DNA of 5,237 nt, from assembly GCA_004525685.1 (NCBI GenBank), contig SPBW01000150.1:1-5237 (forward strand), read 5' to 3'. Of the stretch, positions 1 through 5,237 are shown one piece after another. The first letter of the stretch is position 1; the number at the start of each line of letters is the position of its first letter. The notes under the pieces are model-generated. The model saw nothing but the letters and a program-made list of their open reading frames with translations, had not been told where the DNA came from and made no database searches. A program made the translations under genes and the position numbers. Origin of the DNA: Candidatus Atribacteria bacterium. Its GTDB lineage: Bacteria; Bipolaricaulota; Bipolaricaulia; UBA7950; UBA9294.

Positions 1-230
1 CGCACTCCAAAGACTTAGTCTACGTGATCTGATCGTATCTCTGCCCATTTCTTGGCCCCTAACAAGGTCGGCCAGATCTTTCAGAGGCTAGGTCGCTCTT
101 GAAGTCCCAAGAATCTGCAGCGGCGGTGGGGCGAGGGTTGCATTCTGAATGTTGCTGATATCGAGTGGCGGCATCACAGCTCAAGAAGAAAGAACCGAAG
201 CGCCTGATTCATCAGTTCTCGAATCAGTCC
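1..230. other. Non-coding left flank, nothing recognised
   Basis: I see no open reading frame with a credible start and ribosome binding site, and no RNA gene, in this stretch. The only structure I noticed is a perfect 7-bp inverted repeat (CTGATTC at 204-210, GAATCAG at 221-227) shortly before the ssrA fragment. It may be the end of a neighbouring intergenic region or of another island whose genes lie outside the window. Confidence 0.5.
204..227. repeat. Small inverted repeat next to the ssrA fragment
   Basis: CTGATTC (204-210) and GAATCAG (221-227) form a perfect 7-bp stem around a 10-base loop. Read on the minus strand it sits 8 bases beyond the CCA end of the ssrA fragment, the position a tmRNA terminator would occupy. 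It lacks a G+C-rich stem and a T-tract, so I do not call it a terminator. It could equally be a recombinase arm site or chance. Confidence 0.35.
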
Positions 231-305
<75 letters not shown>

Positions 306-573
306 AGATACTCGCGTTCCCCTGGTAGTAATCAGACCTTATTGCCTCTTGCGGAGGCGGTCGGAAGGGTGCGCCAGTTGTTCCCTAGAGTCGACGGCAT
401 GTTGGAGCGCTCTATCAGTTGAGCATCTGATGTGCCTTTCCATCGAGCCCCGCATCCCGTCATCCATTGATGGTAGAGAGGGATTTAATAAACGAGCGAC
501 CAGTTAAGAAAGAGCGCAAAGGGTGAATAGAATGCATAGAGCGGGATAAACAAGGTGGAAGAATGGTAAAGGC
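306..573. other. Non-coding region between ssrA fragment and operon promoter
   Basis: No plausible gene is visible here; the few short reading frames lack ribosome binding sites. A hairpin can form at 344-358 (GCCTC, loop TTGCG, GAGGC). The minus-strand complement of about 402-430 resembles a tRNA D-arm (GCTC, loop, GAGC), but no matching anticodon arm or T-arm follows, so I do not call a tRNA. The stretch from about 475 becomes A- and G-rich and leads into the operon promoter. Confidence 0.5.
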
Positions 574-602
574 TTGACATGGGAAGAGGGCGACGGCAAG
601 AT
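574..602 (+). promoter_or_regulatory. Candidate sigma-70-type promoter of the operon
   Basis: A perfect -35 hexamer TTGACA lies at 574-579. Seventeen bases later, CAAGAT at 597-602 is a weak -10 match (three of six consensus positions). Another A/T-rich possibility, TAAATA at 611-616, is too far from the -35 box. The position, about 34 bases before the first gene's start, fits a short leader. It is the only promoter-like site I see before the four overlapping genes. Confidence 0.45.
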
Positions 603-620
603 AGGGTAGATAAATACTAA

Positions 621-627
621 AGGGAGG
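621..627 (+). promoter_or_regulatory. Strong Shine-Dalgarno for the Cys-rich protein gene
   Basis: AGGGAGG lies 8 bases before the ATG at 636, close to ideal spacing. An alternative ATG at 629 opens only a short out-of-frame frame that stops early. The site therefore supports 636 as the true start and suggests high expression of the first gene. Confidence 0.75.
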
Positions 628-635
628 AATGAGGA

Positions 636-956
636 ATGTTACATGGCAAAATAGGATTGATCTTATTGGTTGTCGTTGCCTGTTGCGGCGTCAGCTTTGC
701 GGCAGTCGCTGCCGTATGCGACGATGAATGTTCTGGTTCCGGTTGTGACTACATCGGGAGGGGTAGCGCTGAGCAGTTCTACTGGAATCGATGCCAGAAT
801 CAGAATCAATGTGGCGCGTTTGATCCCTATGCGGATTCATGCGTGAAGATCTGTTCCTGGAACACGTATGAGTGCACGACTGGGTGGCCATACTACTACA
901 CGTATGAGTGCAATCACATCACGAGCTACAGAGAAGAATGCAGTGACATCCAATGA
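636..956 (+). CDS. Small exported acidic cysteine-rich protein (unknown family)
   Basis: The 106-residue product starts with a signal sequence: Lys5, then a hydrophobic stretch at residues 6-26 rich in Leu, Val and Ala. Signal peptidase I cleavage is plausible around residues 22-27. VVAC at 13-16 also resembles a lipobox, but the hydrophobic core runs past it. The mature part is about 80 residues with ten cysteines (28, 32, 37, 53, 59, 69, 73, 80, 92, 102), an even number compatible with five disulfides. It has about 12 acidic against 4 basic residues and is rich in Tyr and Trp (for example GWPYYYTYEC at 83-92). I recognise no family. A 15-bp direct repeat (862-876 and 898-912) encodes two TYEC units 12 residues apart. 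It is the first gene of the operon, with the best ribosome binding site, and its stop overlaps the next start. I infer a secreted peptide or small surface protein that may be the substrate of the downstream transporter. Confidence 0.8.
   Translation: MLHGKIGLILLVVVACCGVSFAAVAAVCDDECSGSGCDYIGRGSAEQFYWNRCQNQNQCGAFDPYADSCVKICSWNTYECTTGWPYYYTYECNHITSYREECSDIQ
862..912 (+). repeat. Intragenic 15-bp direct repeat encoding TYEC units
   Basis: ACACGTATGAGTGCA occurs at 862-876 and again at 898-912, exactly 36 bases (12 codons) apart and in the same frame. It encodes residues TYEC at 77-80 and 89-92 of the small protein. Identity at the base level, not only the residue level, suggests a recent small duplication or gene conversion within the gene. 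Confidence 0.7.
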
Positions 957-2131
957 TCGGACGTGAACTACGAAGGGGCGGCATGATTGCCGCCCTTCTG
1001 TTGATCGTCTCTCTAGGTCTGGTTGCTTCTGATCAGTGCTCGACCTGTGGAGACTCATCAGACGCCTCGGTCTTTGAGTTTGCTCAAAGCAGGCATAACC
1101 CCTATACGCTTGGTCTGCCAATCGGCGCGAGTGCTCCCCTGTTTGATGGATGTGATGCGTTTGATGGGAAGACGCTGCTTGTGGCGATCAACACGATCGT
1201 CAATATCGATACGCTACCGATGATCCGAATCTGGAGCCAGGAGCTATCTAGCCTCCGTGTGATTGTGCTGCTTTCCGGGCTTGACTCAAGTCAACGCGCG
1301 AGTTGCATTGACGTTTTGGGCCCGGATGTCCAGATTATTACGGAGCCCGTGTCGACCATCGCCTGTGCGATGTATCAAGCTGGAAGTAGCGGATCGCCGG
1401 CGAGTTTCCTGATCGATAGCGCGGGCATGATTGTCTATCGGCAAGTCGGCATCACCAACAAGTCGGCCATGCCGCTTGATCGCGTCGTTCGTGCCTTTGC
1501 CGATAGCGGCAGCATCCCTGAAGATACATTGCTACAGCATATCCTATGGTATGGCGATGCTGTGCCGTGGCCAACGTTCGATCTTGTGGATCGCAACGGG
1601 GAAACAGTTTCCCTTGATACGGGACGACCACTGGTTTTCTACTCCGGATCCTATTTGGGAAGAGACGAGGCCGCGTACAATGACCTTATCGCACTGCTGG
1701 ATGTGTTCGGGGATGAGGTGGATTTCGTCCTGCGTTTGCACGCGTTCACGGAAGAGGAATCCCTTGATATGTGGACGTTCGCGCAGTTGGCGGGATTGGA
1801 TAGTGTCTATCCGGACTGGTATGCGATGGATTTCGATGCCTTTCTTGCCATATCTGATCTGCCGGGCCGTCGAGCGGACGTGGATGAGCAAGCGCGAAAG
1901 GCAGAAGCGGATGGTTGGCGCGTGATCTATGATGACTTTCGTTGGCTGGCATTCTCCTGGGTGCTCCACTCGCAACCTGGAGTCATGATTCTGGATGCCG
2001 GAGGCATGGTGGTGTTTCCATTTACGACCTATCCTGTAGATACATCGTCGGGTGTCTCCGTGTCCGCCCCTGGGGCGATGGCGGAGCTGTCTGAGATTCT
2101 TGATCAGATCGTGGAGGCCATGCAAGAGTGA
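953..2131 (+). CDS. Exported protein with two degenerate thioredoxin/redoxin-like domains
   Basis: The 392-residue product opens with a signal peptide (Arg4, Arg7, Arg8, then hydrophobic 11-25), followed at once by a CSTC motif (Cys29, Cys32). Residues ~54-180 look like a TlpA/AhpC-type redoxin fold: GASAPLF at 58-64, the strand LLVAIN, and GSPASFLIDSAGMIVYRQVG at 147-166 with the usual Pro before the strand (149). The active-site segment reads VNIDTLP (83-89), where relatives have WCxxC, so the catalytic cysteines are gone. Residues ~201-392 repeat the pattern: VPWPTFDLVDRNG (204-216), LVFYSGSYLG (227-236, again no CxxC) and QPGVMILDAGGMVV (341-354). Fold calls rest on motif reading only. 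The start overlaps the previous stop as ATGA. An internal ATG at 983 has AAGGGG close before it, but that start would drop the Arg-rich n-region. Likely role: periplasmic or extracellular partner (chaperone, binding or redox factor) of the Cys-rich protein or of the transporter. Confidence 0.75.
   Translation: MIGRELRRGGMIAALLLIVSLGLVASDQCSTCGDSSDASVFEFAQSRHNPYTLGLPIGASAPLFDGCDAFDGKTLLVAINTIVNIDTLPMIRIWSQELSSLRVIVLLSGLDSSQRASCIDVLGPDVQIITEPVSTIACAMYQAGSSGSPASFLIDSAGMIVYRQVGITNKSAMPLDRVVRAFADSGSIPEDTLLQHILWYGDAVPWPTFDLVDRNGETVSLDTGRPLVFYSGSYLGRDEAAYNDLIALLDVFGDEVDFVLRLHAFTEEESLDMWTFAQLAGLDSVYPDWYAMDFDAFLAISDLPGRRADVDEQARKAEADGWRVIYDDFRWLAFSWVLHSQPGVMILDAGGMVVFPFTTYPVDTSSGVSVSAPGAMAELSEILDQIVEAMQE
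2113..2117 (+). promoter_or_regulatory. Shine-Dalgarno supporting the GTG start of the permease gene
   Basis: GGAGG lies 10 bases before GTG at 2128, inside the end of the preceding gene. Together with the GTGA stop/start overlap (2128-2131), it decides for the GTG start over internal ATG codons. It also keeps the first membrane segment in the product. Confidence 0.65.
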
Positions 2132-4362
2132 CTCGTAGGGTGAGAAGGCCGGGACAGTGGATCGCAATGACGGCTGTGGCCCTTGCCACGGCCGTCCTGT
2201 TCGTCGCGTTTGGTTTGCAGCAGGCTGTCGAGGATGAACTCGCGGCGCTATTGGAACAGATCGGTGCCAACGTCTTCTACTTCTATCTTGAGGATCACAC
2301 TCCCTTCGACGACGAAGATCGTGCAACCATTACCGCGTTGCCGGAGGTCGAGCTGGCGGCGGGAGAAGGAAGCACGAGTTCGATCCGCGATCCCAGGAAT
2401 GAGTACTCACTGACATACATGCAGGTGAGCGATGGATATCTTGAGTTGATGCGCCTGCCGCTTTCCTCTGGCGAGGCGTTCTCATCCGAGAGCCAGCAAG
2501 GCGTCGTGCTCGGCGCAGAGGTTGCGCGTGTCGTATTTGGTGACTCCGATCCCGTGGGGCAGGAAATCGATGATCTCCCCATTGTCGGTGTGTTGGAGGC
2601 AATCTCTGAGGATGATACGATTCGCAGCAAACTGAATCGTCGAATCTTGACGCCAGTAGGGATGGCGCCCCGGTCGGTCACGAGGGATCGTGAGGCGCCC
2701 TACTGGGCACTGTGGGCTCGTCCCAGTGGATCGGTCGATGATGCCATTCAGGCCATTCAACGTGTGTTTCCCGACATGCATACGACATATGCTGCGGAAC
2801 GCTATGAACGAGCATTTACCTTGGAGCGACAAGTCAATAGGATCCTTCTTGCGGCGTCCTTCGGGCTGTTCTTGCTGGCAGCGACGATTGTCTCGGGGAC
2901 GCTCACACTGGCGTCTCTGTCAGACCGGCGTGAGATTGGCATTCGAGTGGCCGTTGGTGCGCAGGGGCGGAACATTATGGGGCTTCTTGCCCGCGATGCG
3001 CTCAGTCTGGTCCTTGGTGCGGGGATTGCGGGAATTGCATTGGGATTGATCGCTTTCCTGTTCGCCAACGTGTGGGGCATCTCCCTTCGGCTGGGCGGCA
3101 TTCATCTAGCCATCATTCCGTTGCTCTGTTTACTAGGCCTTGTCTCTAGCCTTGTTCCCGGCTGGCAGAGCGCTCGCCTATCTCCGGTTCGCGCCATGTC
3201 GGCACGCGGACTTGATCAAGGACGGCACAGGAAGATGGCGGCAGGATTCGTCGTTGTTGCAGTGTCAGCGGCACTCGGCGCGTGTGCGTTGTATCTCTTC
3301 TTGTTCATGGGGACTGCAGCGGATACAGCCCTTGGCAACTTTATTGGGGAGGTGGATGATCGAACGTTTGTTGTGTCGCCCCCCAAGCAGAGCATCCTCT
3401 ATCCCCCAAGGTTCACTGCCGATGATGCCCTGGCGCTTGAACTTGTACCGGGGATCGAATCTGTCGTCACGATTGGATCAGCAACCTCCGCGTTCAATGA
3501 CGTGCCTGAACTTGAGGGTCATACGGTTCGCGTCGTGGGGGAAGGTTATGCAGATCTGCAACTGCTTCCGATACTTGCAGGGCGAGATCTAACGGCAGCT
3601 GAGATTAGCGCGGATTCTCCTGTTGCGATTCTTTCTTCCGATGCGGCATTCAGGCTGTTCGGAGAGGACGATCCTCTCGGGCAGACGGTTGTTGCCAATG
3701 CTGTGAGCTACACAGTTTTCGGTGTCTTCACGTCGGCTGCTGTCGCGATTCCAATGGGAACATGGATGGTCGTTCCCTACGGATCGTTTATCGAGCCCGT
3801 AACCCGTTATGGCCACGTTTTTTGGGTGCACGTATCGCCTGAGGTGGATCTTGAGTCTACGAGTGAAAGCATTCGACAGACCCTGCGGCAACGGCATCCA
3901 GGACGGGCAGATGCTGTGATCTCGACACCGGACGCAGCGATCGCAGAAACCCGGGCGCTGTTGCAGGGGATCTCGTATCGTCTGGCGCTGCTGATTGCAG
4001 TGGCTCTCTTTCTGGCGGCCGCGAATACGTTCAACTTGATACGATTCCATCTGGCGCTGCAACGTCGGGAACTCGGCATCCGGCGTGCAGTCGGTGCCGT
4101 GGATCTGTCCATCATGTGGTTTGGGGGCAAGCAGGGATTGCGGATTGCCGTTGTCGCTACTGCGCTTGGCCTATGCTGTGGCGTGCTGAGTGCTGGCCTG
4201 CTACGTACTGCGATGAGTTTGACAAGCACTGCAGTATCGCCAGCGCATTTGGCCATAGCCTCAGCAGTCATCATCGGACTTGGACTGCTGGCTGGCGGAG
4301 TGGCTGGATGGATGGCTACGAGAGGTTCACCCGCAGATGCCTTACGGAAAGGACGCGAATGA
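2128..4362 (+). CDS. Duplicated MacB/FtsX-type ABC transporter permease
   Basis: The 744-residue membrane protein consists of two similar halves. Each half has one leading helix (about 11-30 and 371-395), a large extracytoplasmic MacB-core-like domain (about 31-235 and 396-612) and a three-helix FtsX domain (about 237-263, 288-312, 320-345; and 617-641, 672-691, 706-730), giving eight helices. The FtsX signature after the first FtsX helix appears twice: DRREIGIRVAVGA at 266-278 and RRELGIRRAVGA at 646-657. Each half ends with a Gly-Trp, Ala/Thr-Arg, Ser-Pro, Ala-Met/Leu element (SARLSPVRAM; TRGSPADAL). Type VII permeases such as MacB, LolC/E and YbbP transmit ATPase motion to the periplasmic side. 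Having both halves in one chain, as in YbbP or the duplicated permeases of Acidobacteria, means one polypeptide may replace the usual dimer. It starts with GTG and overlaps both neighbours by four bases. The substrate is not readable from the sequence; the upstream exported proteins are the obvious candidates. Confidence 0.9.
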   Translation: MTRRVRRPGQWIAMTAVALATAVLFVAFGLQQAVEDELAALLEQIGANVFYFYLEDHTPFDDEDRATITALPEVELAAGEGSTSSIRDPRNEYSLTYMQVSDGYLELMRLPLSSGEAFSSESQQGVVLGAEVARVVFGDSDPVGQEIDDLPIVGVLEAISEDDTIRSKLNRRILTPVGMAPRSVTRDREAPYWALWARPSGSVDDAIQAIQRVFPDMHTTYAAERYERAFTLERQVNRILLAASFGLFLLAATIVSGTLTLASLSDRREIGIRVAVGAQGRNIMGLLARDALSLVLGAGIAGIALGLIAFLFANVWGISLRLGGIHLAIIPLLCLLGLVSSLVPGWQSARLSPVRAMSARGLDQGRHRKMAAGFVVVAVSAALGACALYLFLFMGTAADTALGNFIGEVDDRTFVVSPPKQSILYPPRFTADDALALELVPGIESVVTIGSATSAFNDVPELEGHTVRVVGEGYADLQLLPILAGRDLTAAEISADSPVAILSSDAAFRLFGEDDPLGQTVVANAVSYTVFGVFTSAAVAIPMGTWMVVPYGSFIEPVTRYGHVFWVHVSPEVDLESTSESIRQTLRQRHPGRADAVISTPDAAIAETRALLQGISYRLALLIAVALFLAAANTFNLIRFHLALQRRELGIRRAVGAVDLSIMWFGGKQGLRIAVVATALGLCCGVLSAGLLRTAMSLTSTAVSPAHLAIASAVIIGLGLLAGGVAGWMATRGSPADALRKGRE

Positions 4363-5045
4363 TTGAACTGGTAGATGTGAAGAAGATCTACAAGAAAGGG
4401 AAGATTGACGTAAGCGCTTTGCGGGGCGTTACGATGCAGGTCGAAGAGGGCGAGTTCCTATCGATTATGGGGCCTTCGGGCTCTGGCAAGACGACGCTGC
4501 TGAATGCGATCGGCTTGCTCGATGAACCGAGCTCCGGGACGATCTGCCTCTTCGGAAACGAGGCTTCCGGTCTAGGGAGGCGTGATCAGGCTCGCCTTCG
4601 CGGAACCGCGATTGGTTTTGTCTTCCAGAGCTTTAACCTGGTCTCCAATCTGCAGGCCTGGCAGAACGTTGCGCTTCCTCTTCGATACGCGCATGTCGCG
4701 CGAGCGGATCGCCGGAAGCGAGCAATCGAAGCTCTCGGTCTTGTAGGGCTTCAGGACCGTGCTGATCACTACCCATCTGAGTTGTCAGGTGGCGAAGAAC
4801 AGCGTGTGGCGATCGCACGTTCCCTCGTCATAGATCCGAAGCTGATCCTTGCTGACGAACCAACAGGGAATCTTGATTCGGGCAGCGGAAACGATGTGAT
4901 GAAGCAGTTCCAATTGGTGAATAGCTTGGGGACGACCCTCATCGTCGTCACGCATGATGTGCTTGTCTCTCCCTATGCCAGACGTCACTTGGGCATGCTA
5001 GATGGGCGTATTGAATCAGACGAGATGGCTCCCAGCGCCAACTAG
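4359..5045 (+). CDS. ABC transporter ATP-binding protein, LolD/MacB type
   Basis: This is a complete 228-residue nucleotide-binding subunit that energises the permease encoded just upstream. Visible motifs in order are Walker A GPSGSGKT (38-45), Q-loop Gln90 in FVFQSFNL, signature LSGGE (142-146, within LSGGEEQRVAIARSL), Walker B LILADE (162-167) with catalytic Glu167, D-loop NLD (171-173) and H-loop His199 in VVTHD. The EPTGNLDSG stretch and the length are typical of the LolD/MacB/YbbA/FtsE group. In that family the signature is often LSGGQQQR; here Glu replaces the first two Gln, a change that also occurs in functional relatives. The start at 4359 is chosen because ATGA overlaps the permease stop, AAAGGA lies 5 bases before it and the family's MIELxxVxKxY beginning follows. 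The same frame is open further upstream, but that part is a shadow of the permease gene. No membrane-fusion (MacA-like) gene is present. Confidence 0.95.
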   Translation: MIELVDVKKIYKKGKIDVSALRGVTMQVEEGEFLSIMGPSGSGKTTLLNAIGLLDEPSSGTICLFGNEASGLGRRDQARLRGTAIGFVFQSFNLVSNLQAWQNVALPLRYAHVARADRRKRAIEALGLVGLQDRADHYPSELSGGEEQRVAIARSLVIDPKLILADEPTGNLDSGSGNDVMKQFQLVNSLGTTLIVVTHDVLVSPYARRHLGMLDGRIESDEMAPSAN

Positions 5046-5056
5046 GGAGATAGCGA

Positions 5057-5087
5057 GAACCCCGCGGAAGCAATTCCTGCGGGGTTC
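5057..5087. terminator. Intergenic terminator hairpin between the operon and convergent ssrA
   Basis: GAACCCCGC (5057-5065) plus GGAA (5066-5069) pairs with TTCC (5074-5077) and GCGGGGTTC (5079-5087). This makes a 13-bp stem with one bulged T (5078), closed by a GCAA tetraloop of the stable GNRA class. It begins 12 bases after the ATPase stop and ends 11 bases before the tmRNA CCA end. The T-rich tail is weak on the plus strand (TTC after the stem) and weak on the minus strand (TCTCGCTATCTCCC). It may act in both directions for the two convergent transcripts. Confidence 0.75.
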
Positions 5088-5094
5088 TTCATGA

Positions 5095-5237
<143 letters not shown>

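Noticed and set aside
341..361. Hairpin (GCCTC/GAGGC) as a terminator or CRISPR-like repeat
   Set aside because: The stem is short, there is no T-tract, and no second copy occurs in the window.
386..396. CTAGAGTCGAC, resembling a cloning-vector polylinker
   Set aside because: Only 11 bases match, and the following sequence does not continue as a polylinker, so it is chance.
402..430. tRNA-like D-arm on the minus strand (GCTC, loop, GAGC)
   Set aside because: The flanking bases give no paired anticodon stem, no TTCGA-type T-loop and no matching acceptor stem, so it is at most a remnant or chance.
983..985. Alternative ATG start for the redoxin-like protein
   Set aside because: It has a nearby AAGGGG, but starting here removes the arginine-rich n-region of the signal peptide and the translational overlap with the first gene. 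I keep 953 but cannot exclude it.
1544..2326. Long minus-strand reading frame (260 aa) opposite the redoxin-like and permease genes
   Set aside because: It is rich in Arg, His and Pro with no recognisable domain and lies entirely antisense to well-supported genes, so it is a shadow frame.
4116..4358. Longer ATPase starting at an upstream ATG in the same frame
   Set aside because: It would overlap the permease gene by over 240 bases and add 81 residues without family similarity. ATG 4359 has the ribosome binding site, the ATGA overlap and the family N-terminus.

Overview
This is a bacterial window of roughly mid-50s % GC by eye. It is dominated by one compact plus-strand operon of four overlapping genes (636-5045), bounded on both sides by copies of the 3' end of the tmRNA gene ssrA. 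It holds no taxonomic marker apart from about 139 bases of tmRNA, so I do not assign a lineage. The CCA end of the tmRNA is encoded in the DNA. The proteins are typical of an uncultured-type bacterium with a secretory envelope system.

Layout: 1-230 has no recognisable gene, only a small inverted repeat at 204-227. At 231-305 lies a minus-strand fragment of the ssrA 3' end (acceptor/T-arm region) that lacks 27 internal bases. 306-635 is non-coding and ends in a plausible promoter and a strong Shine-Dalgarno. Then come (i) a 106-aa exported, acidic, cysteine-rich small protein (10 Cys after the signal peptide); (ii) a 392-aa exported protein with two degenerate thioredoxin/redoxin-like domains and a CSTC motif just after its signal peptide; (iii) a 744-aa duplicated MacB/FtsX-type permease; (iv) a 228-aa LolD/MacB-type ABC ATPase. 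A bulged 13-bp hairpin with a GCAA tetraloop at 5057-5087 ends the operon. Immediately beyond it, in convergent orientation, is the 3' part of an apparently intact ssrA (5099 to the window end).

How they may work together: all three gene junctions are 4-base stop/start overlaps (ATGA, GTGA, ATGA), so the four products are almost certainly co-produced. The permease and ATPase together have the parts of a complete type VII (MacB/LolCDE/YbbAP-like) ABC transporter. Such machines do mechanical work on periplasmic or envelope substrates rather than classic import. The upstream small Cys-rich protein and thioredoxin-fold protein are the natural candidates for its substrate and accessory/maturation factor. 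I infer a secreted disulfide-rich peptide system (antimicrobial, signalling or surface peptide, with export or self-protection). Nothing in the sequence proves that function.

The two ssrA 3' ends are direct repeats 4864 bp apart. ssrA is a classic integration site for genomic islands, so the operon looks like cargo of a small island or of an island remnant. No integrase is present between the repeats, which makes the mobility claim tentative.
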